A stretch of 64,000 bases of DNA from Sinomonas terrae (GCF_022539255.1 NZ_JAKZBV010000001.1:2418001-2482000), one strand, 5' to 3'; positions 27,524-36,480 are shown, numbered from the stretch's first letter. A program made the numbers and translations. Notes: generated by a model from the letters alone, not told the origin.

Positions 27524-27768
27524 AGTTATTCGTTCACGCTCCGGTTACTCGCATCAGTCACGTGGCCACTCCACGTAGTCCACTCTCTAACGCACTCGGC
27601 CCCCATTTTGTGCCCAGTGACGGGGAGATTGTTCCCGATCGGCGCCAGTTTCGCCACTCGGCCCCCGATTGTGGCCGGAGAAGTCGCGGCACACCGAGCG
27701 ATGAGGCTGCAAACCAGGCCGGAGAATGGCAGAGTTTCCGTCAAGACTAGGCAACGCTGGAGGCTTCA
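27524..27768. other. Divergent intergenic region DUF4193 / sepH with a 19-bp direct repeat
   Basis: This 245-bp gap should hold promoters for both genes. CACTCGGCCCCCATTTTGTG (27593-27612) recurs as CACTCGGCCCCCGATTGTG (27655-27673), 62 bp downstream in direct orientation. An isolated GTGGCCAC palindrome, the core of the array at 6857-6980, occurs near 27562. No RNA gene or clear -10/-35 pair could be assigned. Confidence 0.5.
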
Positions 27769-29223
27769 ATGCGGGAGCAACCGCAGGACAATCTGCAGGA
27801 ACTTCGCCTCGTCGGCGTTCACGACGACGGTCAGCACCTGCTGCTGAGCGCTGCCTCGGGCGAGCTCTTCCGCCTCCGCGTCGACGAGGCTCTGCGTCGT
27901 GCGGTTGCACGGCCAGCCCCGCAGCGCCCCGCGCCCTCCGGGGACGTGAATCTGTCGCCCCGCCAGATTCAGGCCGAAATCCGGGCCGGCGCGACTGCCG
28001 AGAGCATCTCGGAGTCCTCTGGCATCCCCATCGACCGCATCCGCCGCTATGAGAGCCCCGTCCTCGCGGAGCGCGAACACATCTCGCTGCTCGCCCAGGC
28101 AACCGAGGTCGGCCCTCCGCCTCCTGCCCACTCCGCGTTCGCTGCCGAGTTCGGTCACGGCCCCGCTCGCCTCGGCGACGTCGTAGCGCACCGTCTCGGC
28201 GTGCACGGCGTCAATCCGTCCTCCGTCGAATGGGATTCATGGCGGCGGCGCGACGGCCTGTGGACCGTCGTTGCCCGCTTCTCGCTGCCGGAGGGTGCGC
28301 CAGCGGCAATTGGCGAGGAGCCTCCCGCGATCTGGACCTTCAATCCCGTGCGTCGCAGCGTGGCCAACGCCAATCGGTGGGCTCAGCAGCTGAGTGAGCT
28401 TGAGCCGCTCGAAGGTCCGACGTCGCCGAGGCGGCTCTCCGTCGTCGACCGCCCCTTCGATGTGGAAGCCCCCGAGGCGGCCCGTCCCGAGACTCCGCTC
28501 CCCGAGCGGAGGGATCCCGAGTCGGACCTCCTCGACATGCTGCGTGCCCGCCGTGGGCAGCGCTTGGGCATCGACGAGGACGCAGAGGACGCCCTCGCTC
28601 TCCTGCTCACCCAGGGGATTCCGGCGGCCCATCCGAGGCCCGGAGAGACGAACGAGCGGACCGAGCCGGAGCGCGCGCCGGCCGGATCAGAGGATCGCGG
28701 GCAGCGAGAACGGCGCGGCCGAGGTGACGAGCGCGAGAACGAGCAGCGGCCTCGTCGACTCGAGCCAGTGCGGGATAGCGTGGCTCCGTTCTTCCCGCGC
28801 CTGCCTCGAGAGGACGATCCCAGCCGCCCACAGGAGGATCCGCACCTCCGGCTGGCCTCCGGCCTGAGCACCTCGACTTGCGAAGTCACGATCGTCCCCG
28901 CGCCCCGGACGAATGAGCCCAGCACGAATGAGCCCAGCTCAAATGAAGCAGGGGCCAACGTGCCCAGCGCCGACGGCCCGGTGGAGGATGGGCCCGTGGA
29001 GGATGGGCCCGAGACGGACGAATCTGCCGCTCACGCCACCGATCATCCCTCTGGGGGCACCGAGCAAGCTGGTGGCCCGGAGCGAACCGAGTCAGGCAAA
29101 GCCTCGGAGACGCCCTCGGACGAGACAGAGAGCATCCCGGAGCCAGCACGCCGTGCGTCCCGATCAAAGCGCTCCTCCATCCCGACCTGGGACGAGATCG
29201 TGTTCGGGACCAAGAGCGAATAA
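27769..29223 (+). CDS. sepH: Septation protein SepH
   Basis: A 484-aa SepH (DUF3071) protein; in Streptomyces SepH binds FtsZ and promotes Z-ring assembly. The conserved N-terminus runs LRLVGVHDDGQHLLLSAASG to the helix-turn-helix region LSPRQIQAEIRAGATAESISESSGIPIDRIRRYE (about 63-96), followed by the conserved WDSWRRRDGLWTVVARF block near 155. Residues about 230-465 are disordered, acidic and repetitive (NEPS and EDGPV repeats), and a short conserved basic C-terminal patch ends SKRSSIPTWDEIVFG. GGAGG at 27759-27763 lies five bases before ATG 27769. It converges with the MarR gene. Confidence 0.93.
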   Translation: MREQPQDNLQELRLVGVHDDGQHLLLSAASGELFRLRVDEALRRAVARPAPQRPAPSGDVNLSPRQIQAEIRAGATAESISESSGIPIDRIRRYESPVLAEREHISLLAQATEVGPPPPAHSAFAAEFGHGPARLGDVVAHRLGVHGVNPSSVEWDSWRRRDGLWTVVARFSLPEGAPAAIGEEPPAIWTFNPVRRSVANANRWAQQLSELEPLEGPTSPRRLSVVDRPFDVEAPEAARPETPLPERRDPESDLLDMLRARRGQRLGIDEDAEDALALLLTQGIPAAHPRPGETNERTEPERAPAGSEDRGQRERRGRGDERENEQRPRRLEPVRDSVAPFFPRLPREDDPSRPQEDPHLRLASGLSTSTCEVTIVPAPRTNEPSTNEPSSNEAGANVPSADGPVEDGPVEDGPETDESAAHATDHPSGGTEQAGGPERTESGKASETPSDETESIPEPARRASRSKRSSIPTWDEIVFGTKSE

Positions 29224-29235
29224 CAGCTCTCTGGC

Positions 29236-29736
29236 CTAGGTGCCTGCCCGTGCTTCTGCCGTGAGCGGCGAGCGGGCAAGGCCGTCGAGATGCCGGTCGG
29301 CGAGGCCGGTCAGAACAGGAAGCGCGGCAACAAGCGCTGCCCGCTCCTTCGGCGAGAGCAGAGCGACTTCCTCCGCGAGCCGGCTCGTGCCTTCGCGGCG
29401 GACATCGTTGATCGTCGCGGTCCCCTCCTCGGTGAGAGCCAGCAGGAAGGCCCGCTTGTCGGCCGCGTCGGGCGTTCTGCGGACCCATCCGCCTCCCTCG
29501 AGCGCCTCCGTGAGCCGCGACATGCTCGCCGCGCTGATGCCGAGGCTCGCCGCGAGGTCGCCGGGCCGCTGGGGGCCGCCACGCTCGAGCGCCGCAAGGG
29601 CGGCGAGCCTGGACGGGGTCAGATCCCGTTTCCCAGCGTCCCTCCGGAGGTAGAACGCGAGCCGGTTGACAGCGGTGCGCAGCTCCGCGGCGAGGGCCGT
29701 AGTCTCGGCGTCACCGCGGGCCGGGCCCCCTGTCAT
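29236..29736 (-). CDS. MarR-family transcriptional regulator
   Basis: A 166-aa winged helix-turn-helix regulator. The DNA-binding part covers about residues 38-100 (LTPSRLAALAALERGG, LGISAASMSRLTEALEGGGWVRRTPDAADKRAFLLALTEEG). Its ATG overlaps the TGA of the exporter gene (ATGA), so it is the downstream gene of a two-gene operon. MarR proteins of this arrangement usually repress their own operon and release on binding an exported ligand. A matching palindrome lies before the exporter gene. Confidence 0.9.
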   Translation of the reverse strand: MTGGPARGDAETTALAAELRTAVNRLAFYLRRDAGKRDLTPSRLAALAALERGGPQRPGDLAASLGISAASMSRLTEALEGGGWVRRTPDAADKRAFLLALTEEGTATINDVRREGTSRLAEEVALLSPKERAALVAALPVLTGLADRHLDGLARSPLTAEARAGT

Positions 29737-31610
29737 CGCCGCCTTCCCTCTGGAGCGGAGGCTTCCGCGTCCTCCGAGGGAGAGTTTTCCATCCCCTGAG
29801 CTCCTGCTGTCTCTGCCGCCCCCGCTTCTTCCGCCCCTGACTCTCGTGGGCTCCCGGCTGTTCCTGCGGTCCCGGAACCGACCGCTGCCCCGGTACCGGG
29901 GTCCACATACCTCTCGCCGCGGAGGGCGGAGGCGATGGCCGCGATGAGGCACGCGGCTACGGCGAAGGCGAACGCTACTTCGAGACCGGATGCGAAAGGA
30001 CCGGAGATGAGCGACGGGAAGAAGCCTCGGCCCGTCAGGTATTGCACGTTGGCCGGCGGCAGCGAACCGAGCACCTGCGGCCCGAGCAGCGTCTGAACGG
30101 GGTTGTAGCCGAGGAGCGAAGCGAACAGCACGCCCACGGGTGGCAGCGCAGCGATGCGGTCGGCCGCGGCCGCAGGGACTCCCTGTGCGGTGAGCCCAGC
30201 ACTCAGCGTGTGCGGAAGAGACCCCGCGAGGCCTGCGATCATGAGCGAGAAGAAGATGCCGATCGAGAGCACCATCGAAGAGTTCTGGAACGTCGTGCTC
30301 ATCCCCGCGCCGACGCCTCTCTGCCCCGGCGGCAGGCTGTTCATGATGCCGGCACGGTTCGGTGCGGCGAACAGGCCCATGCCGATGCCGTTCGCGAGGA
30401 GCGCCAGGGCAAACACCCAGTAGTCGAAGTTCACCGGAAGCACGAGCAGCCAGAGGAAGCTCGCCGCCGCGACCACCATGCCGCCCGTCGCGAGGAAGCG
30501 GGCGCCGAAGCGGTCTGAGAGCCAGCCAGAGGTCGGTCCGGCCACGAGGAAGCCGATGGTGAGCGGAAGCATGTAGATGCCGGCCCAGAGCGGCGTCGAT
30601 TCGAAGCTGTAGCCGTGCCGGGGCAGCCAGATGCCCTGCAGCCAGATGATGAGGATGAACATGAGCCCGCCACGGCCGAGCCCTGAGAGAAGGCTTGCGA
30701 GGTTGCCGGCCGAGAACGCCCGGATGCGGAACAGGTCCAGGCGGAACATCGGGTCCGGCGTACGGAGCTCGATGATGCAGAACACGACGAGGACGGCTAC
30801 GCCGCCGAGGATCGCGACGAGGACCGCCGGGTTGGCCCAGCCCATCGGGCTCGATCCGTACGGCTGGATGCCGTACGTGATGCCGACGAGCACCGCGATG
30901 AGGCCGATCGCGAAGGTCAGGTTCCCCCACCAGTCCATGCGCGAGCGCGGCCGCGTGCCGGACTCGTGGAGACGGAGGGAGGCCCAGATCGTCCCGAAAA
31001 GGCCCACGGGGACGGAGACGAGGAAGACGAGGTGCCACTCGAGCGGGCCCAGAAGACCGCCGATGATCAGGCCGAGGAATGAGCCTGCGATGCCCGCCAC
31101 CTGGTTGAGGCCCAGTCCCAGGCCGCGCTGGTTGACGGGGAAGGCGTCGGTGATGATCGCGCTTGAATTCGCCATGAGGAGCGCTCCCCCGATGCCTTGG
31201 AGGATGCGCATCGCGATGAGCCAGATAGCCCCAGCCGTGCCGTGGAGCCATGTGACCGAGAGCAGGATGGAGAAAAAGGTGAAGATGGCGAAGCCCGCGT
31301 TGTACATCCGTACGCGCCCGTACATGTCCCCCAAGCGGCCGAAACTCACGACGAGGACCGCAGTCACCACCAGATAGCCCATGATGAGCCAGAGCAGGAG
31401 GCCCGTATTGCTGGGTTCGAGGGGGTTGATGCCGATCCCGCGGAAGATGTCCGGCAGGGCGATGAGCAGGATCGAGGAGTTGATCGTCGCCATGAGGACG
31501 CCGAGCGTCGTGTTGGACAGGACGATCCATTTGTAGTGGGGGCTCGCGAGGTCGCGCTCGGCGTGCGCTGCCCTCCGCGCGCGGTATGCGGTCAAGGCAT
31601 TCGAGCTCAT
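29733..31610 (-). CDS. MFS drug exporter, DHA2 (EmrB/QacA) type
   Basis: A 625-aa, probably 14-helix proton antiporter. Motif A is SFGRLGDMYGRVRMYN after helix 2, and the antiporter motif C region is GLNQVAGIAGSFLGLIIGG in helix 5. The extra C-terminal helices end near 570, and a low-complexity Gly/Ala/Glu tail follows to 625. ATG 31610 is preceded by GGAGG with five-base spacing. It forms an operon with the MarR gene. Substrates cannot be predicted; the family exports lipophilic cations, dyes and some antibiotics. Confidence 0.9.
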   Translation of the reverse strand: MSSNALTAYRARRAAHAERDLASPHYKWIVLSNTTLGVLMATINSSILLIALPDIFRGIGINPLEPSNTGLLLWLIMGYLVVTAVLVVSFGRLGDMYGRVRMYNAGFAIFTFFSILLSVTWLHGTAGAIWLIAMRILQGIGGALLMANSSAIITDAFPVNQRGLGLGLNQVAGIAGSFLGLIIGGLLGPLEWHLVFLVSVPVGLFGTIWASLRLHESGTRPRSRMDWWGNLTFAIGLIAVLVGITYGIQPYGSSPMGWANPAVLVAILGGVAVLVVFCIIELRTPDPMFRLDLFRIRAFSAGNLASLLSGLGRGGLMFILIIWLQGIWLPRHGYSFESTPLWAGIYMLPLTIGFLVAGPTSGWLSDRFGARFLATGGMVVAAASFLWLLVLPVNFDYWVFALALLANGIGMGLFAAPNRAGIMNSLPPGQRGVGAGMSTTFQNSSMVLSIGIFFSLMIAGLAGSLPHTLSAGLTAQGVPAAAADRIAALPPVGVLFASLLGYNPVQTLLGPQVLGSLPPANVQYLTGRGFFPSLISGPFASGLEVAFAFAVAACLIAAIASALRGERYVDPGTGAAVGSGTAGTAGSPRESGAEEAGAAETAGAQGMENSPSEDAEASAPEGRRR

Positions 31611-31655
31611 GGAAGCCTCCGAGTCGACGTGCAGCCGGTCTTGGAAAACGCCGGA

Positions 31656-31675
31656 GTTAGTTGACGTGTACTAAC
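31656..31675 (-). promoter_or_regulatory. Candidate MarR operator upstream of the exporter operon
   Basis: GTTAGTTGACGTGTACTAAC is an inverted repeat with 6-bp arms (GTTAGT/ACTAAC) around 8 bp, 46 bp upstream of the exporter start. AT-rich arms stand out from the surrounding GC-rich sequence. The size suits a MarR dimer. Binding by the operon's own regulator is inferred from context. Confidence 0.6.
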
Positions 31676-31700
31676 TACCGTACGCCGGTGGGCTCAGAAG

Positions 31701-31756
31701 CGGGAGGCCCCTCAAGAAGCGGGAGGCCCTCAAGGGACGGGAGGCCCCTCAAGGGA
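31701..31756. repeat. Three tandem copies of an 18-19 bp GGGAGGCCCCTC repeat
   Basis: CGGGAGGCCCCTCAAG-like units begin at 31701, 31720 and 31738 (periods 19 and 18; the middle unit lacks one C). They lie between the phosphodiesterase stop and the exporter promoter, both read on the minus strand. Each unit contains a small dyad (GAGG..CCTC). Function unknown; they could slow or end transcription from the phosphodiesterase gene. Confidence 0.65.
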
Positions 31757-31765
31757 AAGGCGGCC

Positions 31766-32983
31766 TCAGCTGCGGCGCCGCCGCTTGGAATGCGCTGGGC
31801 CGGACGCACGGAACGCGACGAGTGGGACGAGCCGCTCGGCCTTCGTGAGCGAGCCGTGCTGTCCGACCATGGTGAAGGCGGCAGGCCGGACGCGGCGCCC
31901 GTCGTACAGCGCCAGCTCGCCATGCGGGGCCACGAGAAGGTCGCCGATGCGCTCCTGGACTTCCGGGCGCACCTCGCCGAAGAGCCCCTGCTCGATCGCC
32001 TGCCCCTTCGTAAAGACCCACGCCTGCTTGCCGAAGCGCGCGTGCCACCTCTCAAGCAAGCGCCGCAGCGCGCCGTCGTCCGAGGGATCCTCGAGATGGA
32101 GGTGGACCATGCGAGGCTCACCCGCTGTGAATCTGGTCCCCTCGACGAGCTCCGGCTCCAGGCCGAAGTCGACTCGGTGCGCCTCACGGACATCGACCAT
32201 GCCGTGGTCGCCGGTGACGAGGATGAGCGTATTGGCTGGAAGCTGCGCGTCGAGCCTGCGGATCGACGCGTCGACCTCCTCGAGTGCCTCCTCCCACGCC
32301 CGTGATTCGCAGCCGGCGACGTGCCCCGCCTTGTCGAGCTCGTTGAGGTAGAAGTACAGGAGCATGCGCGGCGCCGCGGCGAGCGTCGAGGCGGCCGCCG
32401 TCGTCCTTGCGTGCAGCGTCTCGGCGCCGATGAAGCGGCCCCCGCGCAGCGCAGCGCGCGTCATCGGGGAGCCCTCGAACTGCGGAAGGCTCACGGTCGC
32501 GACCGGGATCGCAGGATCGAGGCGCTCGAACACCGTCGGGAACGGCTGCCACCTGTCGGGGTCGACGGCGGGGTCCCAGCCGTTGAGCTGGTTGACGACG
32601 CGTCCCAAGTGCGGAGCGAGCACGTCGTAGCCGACCATTCCGTGCTGCCCGGGGGGAAGCCCGGTGCCGAAGCTCGCGAGCGACGCGGCAGTCGTGCTGG
32701 GAAACGCGGCGTCGAGCGTCGCCGGGATACTCCCCTGCCCGGCCTGCAGCTTTCCGCGGAGGAAGGGCGTGTGGGCAGCACGCTGGGTCAGCAGGGATCG
32801 GCCGAGCCCGTCGACCATGACGACGCAGACGCGCGGGGCGTCCGGCAGCCCGAGGGGGTTCTCGAAGCCCTCTGCGCCAAGCGCTGCCGCGCAGCTCGGC
32901 AGGAGGTCGGCGATGCTCCGGCGGCCATACGCAGGAGCGGCAGGAAGGGATTCGACGGCCGTCGGAACGGGCGATCCCGTCAC
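31766..32983 (-). CDS. Alkaline-phosphatase-superfamily nucleotide pyrophosphatase/phosphodiesterase
   Basis: A 405-aa metal-dependent hydrolase. The fold's first metal Asp is in VVMVDGLGRSLL, the nucleophile Thr lies in FPSTTAASLASFGTG (about 95-109), and the later metal ligands are in ELDKAGHVAG and TGDHGMVDV. This is the NPP-type arrangement, acting on phosphodiester or pyrophosphate bonds. No signal peptide is evident, so it is likely cytoplasmic. GTG 32983 overlaps the TGA of DUF5998, and the pair also occurs together in other Micrococcaceae-like genomes as far as I recall. Substrate unknown. Confidence 0.87.
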   Translation of the reverse strand: MTGSPVPTAVESLPAAPAYGRRSIADLLPSCAAALGAEGFENPLGLPDAPRVCVVMVDGLGRSLLTQRAAHTPFLRGKLQAGQGSIPATLDAAFPSTTAASLASFGTGLPPGQHGMVGYDVLAPHLGRVVNQLNGWDPAVDPDRWQPFPTVFERLDPAIPVATVSLPQFEGSPMTRAALRGGRFIGAETLHARTTAAASTLAAAPRMLLYFYLNELDKAGHVAGCESRAWEEALEEVDASIRRLDAQLPANTLILVTGDHGMVDVREAHRVDFGLEPELVEGTRFTAGEPRMVHLHLEDPSDDGALRRLLERWHARFGKQAWVFTKGQAIEQGLFGEVRPEVQERIGDLLVAPHGELALYDGRRVRPAAFTMVGQHGSLTKAERLVPLVAFRASGPAHSKRRRRS

Positions 32984-33690
32984 TCGCGTCCCCCGTGCCC
33001 ACGCGAGGGACGCCCGCCCAGGCCTGCGAGCCGCGGACGGGAGGCGGGCGGAGGGGGCGCGGACGGGCTCTGCACCACTCGGGTGGGGCTTGCGACGTTC
33101 GCCGCGCGAAGCAGCCGCGCGAAGTGCTTGGCGGTGTTGACCGCCTCAGGCCCATCGGCCTCTGAGCTGATCCGCAGGACGATGTCCTCCTGCGCGATGC
33201 TGCCCGTGTAGCCGTGGTCGGCCTCGCAGTTCGGGTCCCCGCACGAGGCCGGCAGGAGGTCGAGGCGCTGGCCCCCCGACCACGCGATGGAGAGGGTTAC
33301 CTCGCGGACCGGATCCCCCGGTTCATACGAGGCGGGCTCCGTGAACACATAGCTCAGAACGACGGTCCTGACCTGGGAGAGCGGGATGGATTCCGTGGAC
33401 ACCTGGGCTGTCGTGCGCTGCGGGTCCGCCTCGAGCGGGGCCTCGTCAACATGCGTGATGACAAGGAGCTCCTCGGTGAGCGCAAGGACGGTGATGTGAC
33501 GCCGGACCTCGGCGCGCTCGAAGTGGGTCTCGAGGTGGACGAGGTGCGCGTGCGGCGAAGCGCCGTCGAGGGCATCGTGGACGACGTCGGCTACGAGCCG
33601 GGGGTAGAAGCCCGTGCGCTCGAGGTCTGCGCTCAAGGACCGCGCGGCCGGCTCATGGCCCGGCACATGGGAGGACGGCGTGTGGCTCAT
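32980..33690 (-). CDS. DUF5998 family protein
   Basis: A 236-aa soluble actinobacterial protein of unknown function. The core has RTGFYPRLVADVVHDALDG, HITVLALTEELLVITHVDE, a region rich in beta strands and CGDPNCEADHGYTGSIAQED (about 150-170), whose two Cys and one His might bind metal. A Pro/Arg/Gly-rich disordered tail (about 210-236) overlaps the start of the phosphodiesterase gene. Translationally coupled to that gene. Confidence 0.82.
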   Translation of the reverse strand: MSHTPSSHVPGHEPAARSLSADLERTGFYPRLVADVVHDALDGASPHAHLVHLETHFERAEVRRHITVLALTEELLVITHVDEAPLEADPQRTTAQVSTESIPLSQVRTVVLSYVFTEPASYEPGDPVREVTLSIAWSGGQRLDLLPASCGDPNCEADHGYTGSIAQEDIVLRISSEADGPEAVNTAKHFARLLRAANVASPTRVVQSPSAPPPPASRPRLAGLGGRPSRGHGGRE

Positions 33691-33759
33691 ACGACCATTC
33701 TCCCAGACTGACGCATGGACCCTTCAAATGGGTCATCTGTGTGATAGGGGCATGCGAGG

Positions 33760-36480
33760 CTACTGATCCGACATCGCCCGGCGCGCACTGTCGGTCCGGT
33801 GAGCCGCGTTGCCGAGCCAGACCTCCGCGTGCAGGACGGTGAGACCGTGCTCGCTCACCACCACCGGCTTGAGTTCGAGCACGGAGACCTCGGGATGCCG
33901 GTCTTTGAGCAGCGACACCCGCCCGACGAGGCTTTCGAGCGCAGCCACGTCGAGGGCAGGAAGCCCTTCGTACCCGAAGAGCTTCTCGGATGCCCGCGGT
34001 CCGCGCACGAGGTCGCGGACGTCCAGCATCGTGAGCGGTGGGACCCGGTGCGCCCAGTCGTCGAGGAGAGCGACCGCATCCCCCGCGAGACCGAACGAAA
34101 TGACCGGTCCGAGCAGCGGATCCTCGATCGCCCGCACGACGCACGCCTGCCCGAGCGGCGCCATGCTCTGTACTTCGAGCCGCGGCTCCGCGCTCGGGCC
34201 GGCCGCGAGCTCACCGTAGGCGGACAGGGACTGCTCCATGAAGTGGAATGCCGATCGGAGCGACGGCTCGTCCCGGATATCCAAGCGGACCGTGCCGAGG
34301 TCCAGACGGTGCCGAAGGCTCGACGACGTCGACTTGAGCGCGACCGGCCAGCCCAGGGCCTCTGCTGCCGCGACGGCCTCGTCCGCCGAGGCGACGGGCC
34401 GCGACGGGAGCAGGCTGATCCCATAGCACGAAAGGAGGTCGGCGGCCTGCCGAGGCCCGAGCCGTACGAGGTCCGGCCCGGTGACGCCTGCGAGCGCCGT
34501 GTCGATGAGGTCCTCGGCGCCGTCGTCGTCATGGGTCGCCTCGAAGGGCTCGCTCGCCTCGTGCGAGAGCCACTCGGTGTAGCGGACGACGGCGGCAAGG
34601 GCCGCCACAGCATCGCCTGCGCTCGTGAAGGCGGGGACCGTCGGCGAGCCGAGGCCCTCGGTGCCCCGGTCGGGGATCAGGCCCTCCGCTCGCTCGGGAT
34701 GCCCGAGGATTCCGGTGAACGCGGCCACGATCGTCGTCGAGCGCGCCTCGGCGCATTCGGCCAGGATCTCCGCGATGCCGTCAGGTTTCACCCCGGCCGT
34801 GGGGACGAGGGCGACGACGATCGAGTCGGCAGCCCCTGCGTCGATGAGATCGAGGATGCGGGCCCTGAGGGCCGGAAGTGCTGTCGAACGGCCCGAGAGG
34901 TCGAGGTCGGTCACGGTATCGGTCACGGTGAGGTCGTATCCCTCGGCCCCGTCCGCCACGACGCGTCCGAGCGAGGCCGCATTCGAGACGACGGCGATCC
35001 GCGGGCCGCGCGGCTGTGGCCCTGAGAGGATCTGGGCGACGTCGACGAGTTCCTCGAGTGTCGAGACACGGATGACGCCGGCCTGCCGCAGCATCGCGTC
35101 GAGCGCCTCGGGCGGGGCCTGCGACGTCCGGACGGCGTGCCCGGGCGGCAGGCGCAGGCCGAGGATCTCGCTCTTGGCCACGATGACCGGCTTGCTACGG
35201 GCGAGCCGGCGTGCGATCCGGGAGAACTTGCGGGGATTGCCGAAGGACTCGAGATAGAGACCGACTGCGCTCGTTGCGACATCGTCTTCCCAGTACTGCA
35301 TGACGTCGTTCCCTGACACGTCGGCCCGATTGCCTGCCGAGAAGAGCGAGGAGAAGCCGAGCTTCCGGCGGTCTGCGGCCGCGTAGAGGGCGATGCCTAT
35401 CGCGGCCGACTGGCTGAAGAGGCCGAGGCTGCCCTGACGGGGCATCGCCGGGGCCATAGAGGCGTTGAGACGCACGTCGGGATCTGTGTTCGCTATCCCG
35501 AGCGAGCCCGGCCCGACGAGGCGCATCCCGCGGGAGCGCGCGTGCCGGACGAGTTCACGCTGGAGTGCGAGGCCGCGCTCGCCGTCCTCGGCGAACCCGG
35601 AGGAGGCAATCACGACACCCCGTACGCCCGCCGCCGCGCACTCGGCAACGACGGCCGCGACGTCGTCGTAGGGCACCGCGACGAGGGCGAGGTCGACCCT
35701 TCCGGGGGTGTCGCCGATCCGCGCGTAGGTGAGCATACCTCCGAGCTCAAGCGCCTCGGGATTGATGGCGCACACGCTTCCTGTGAAGCCCCCGTCGACG
35801 ACGTGGGCGAGCAGCTGCTGGCCGATCGTCCCCCACCGGCGGCTCGCCCCGATCACGGCGACAGACCGCGGCGCGAGCAGCCCCTGGATCGATAGGGCCT
35901 CGGCGCGGTGTTCGCGGGCTTCCATCACCGCACGGGACTTCTCCGTCGGATCGATCTCGAACTCGACGCTCACCACGCCGTCGTCGAAGCGACGGTCGAG
36001 CGCGTACCCCGCCTCTGCGAAGACAGCCAGCATCTTGCGGTTCTCGGGAAGGACCTCGGCGGTGAAGCGGCGGATGCCGCACTCCCTCGCGGCGGCGGCC
36101 AAGTGCTCGAGCAGGATCGAACCGATACCGCGGCCCTGATGCCGGTCTGAGATGTTGAATGCCACCTCGGCTTCGCTAGGGTCCGCCAGCCTGTCGTACC
36201 GGCCGACGCCGATGAGCTCGTCCCCGACCGTGATCACGAGCGCGACACGGTCCCGGTAGTCCACCTCCGTGAACCGTTTGAGCTCGGCGTCCGTGAGCCG
36301 GGCCTTGTAGCTGAAGAAGCGGAGGTAGATCGAGCTCTCCGACTGGCTCACGTGAAACGTCTGGAGCGCTGGAGCGTCGCTTGGACGGATAGGCCTGAGG
36401 TGCGCGGTGCCCCCATCGCGGAGTACGACATCAGCTTCCCAGTGCTGGGGATATGCGCTGACCGTGCCCTCATCCGCCAT
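33760..36480 (-). CDS. GNAT acetyltransferase fused to ADP-forming acyl-CoA synthetase (Pat-like protein lysine acetyltransferase)
   Basis: A 906-aa fusion. Residues about 15-170 are a GNAT domain (acetyl-CoA loop DRHQGRGIGSILLEHL). Then come a CoA-binding domain (SVAVIGASRRWGTIG, about 206), a succinyl-CoA-ligase-like region (SAGNRADVSGNDVMQYW) and an ATP-grasp domain (about 660-900). The order GNAT-ACD is opposite to Salmonella Pat, which has GNAT last. Key ACD motifs look altered: PGHAVRTSQ replaces the usual SHTGALAG phospho-His loop, and LRHRLDLG replaces the HK(S/T)D ATP-grasp motif. This favours a regulatory acyl-CoA-sensing ACD and protein acetylation as the real activity, but that is inference. 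Divergent from parC. Confidence 0.88.
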   Translation of the reverse strand: MADEGTVSAYPQHWEADVVLRDGGTAHLRPIRPSDAPALQTFHVSQSESSIYLRFFSYKARLTDAELKRFTEVDYRDRVALVITVGDELIGVGRYDRLADPSEAEVAFNISDRHQGRGIGSILLEHLAAAARECGIRRFTAEVLPENRKMLAVFAEAGYALDRRFDDGVVSVEFEIDPTEKSRAVMEAREHRAEALSIQGLLAPRSVAVIGASRRWGTIGQQLLAHVVDGGFTGSVCAINPEALELGGMLTYARIGDTPGRVDLALVAVPYDDVAAVVAECAAAGVRGVVIASSGFAEDGERGLALQRELVRHARSRGMRLVGPGSLGIANTDPDVRLNASMAPAMPRQGSLGLFSQSAAIGIALYAAADRRKLGFSSLFSAGNRADVSGNDVMQYWEDDVATSAVGLYLESFGNPRKFSRIARRLARSKPVIVAKSEILGLRLPPGHAVRTSQAPPEALDAMLRQAGVIRVSTLEELVDVAQILSGPQPRGPRIAVVSNAASLGRVVADGAEGYDLTVTDTVTDLDLSGRSTALPALRARILDLIDAGAADSIVVALVPTAGVKPDGIAEILAECAEARSTTIVAAFTGILGHPERAEGLIPDRGTEGLGSPTVPAFTSAGDAVAALAAVVRYTEWLSHEASEPFEATHDDDGAEDLIDTALAGVTGPDLVRLGPRQAADLLSCYGISLLPSRPVASADEAVAAAEALGWPVALKSTSSSLRHRLDLGTVRLDIRDEPSLRSAFHFMEQSLSAYGELAAGPSAEPRLEVQSMAPLGQACVVRAIEDPLLGPVISFGLAGDAVALLDDWAHRVPPLTMLDVRDLVRGPRASEKLFGYEGLPALDVAALESLVGRVSLLKDRHPEVSVLELKPVVVSEHGLTVLHAEVWLGNAAHRTDSARRAMSDQ

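Noticed and set aside
29737..31530. Open frame continuing upstream from the MarR gene through the exporter gene in another phase
   Set aside because: The translated extension is Arg/His/Pro-rich and overlaps a well-formed 14-helix transporter; only the part from ATG 29736 is a MarR protein.
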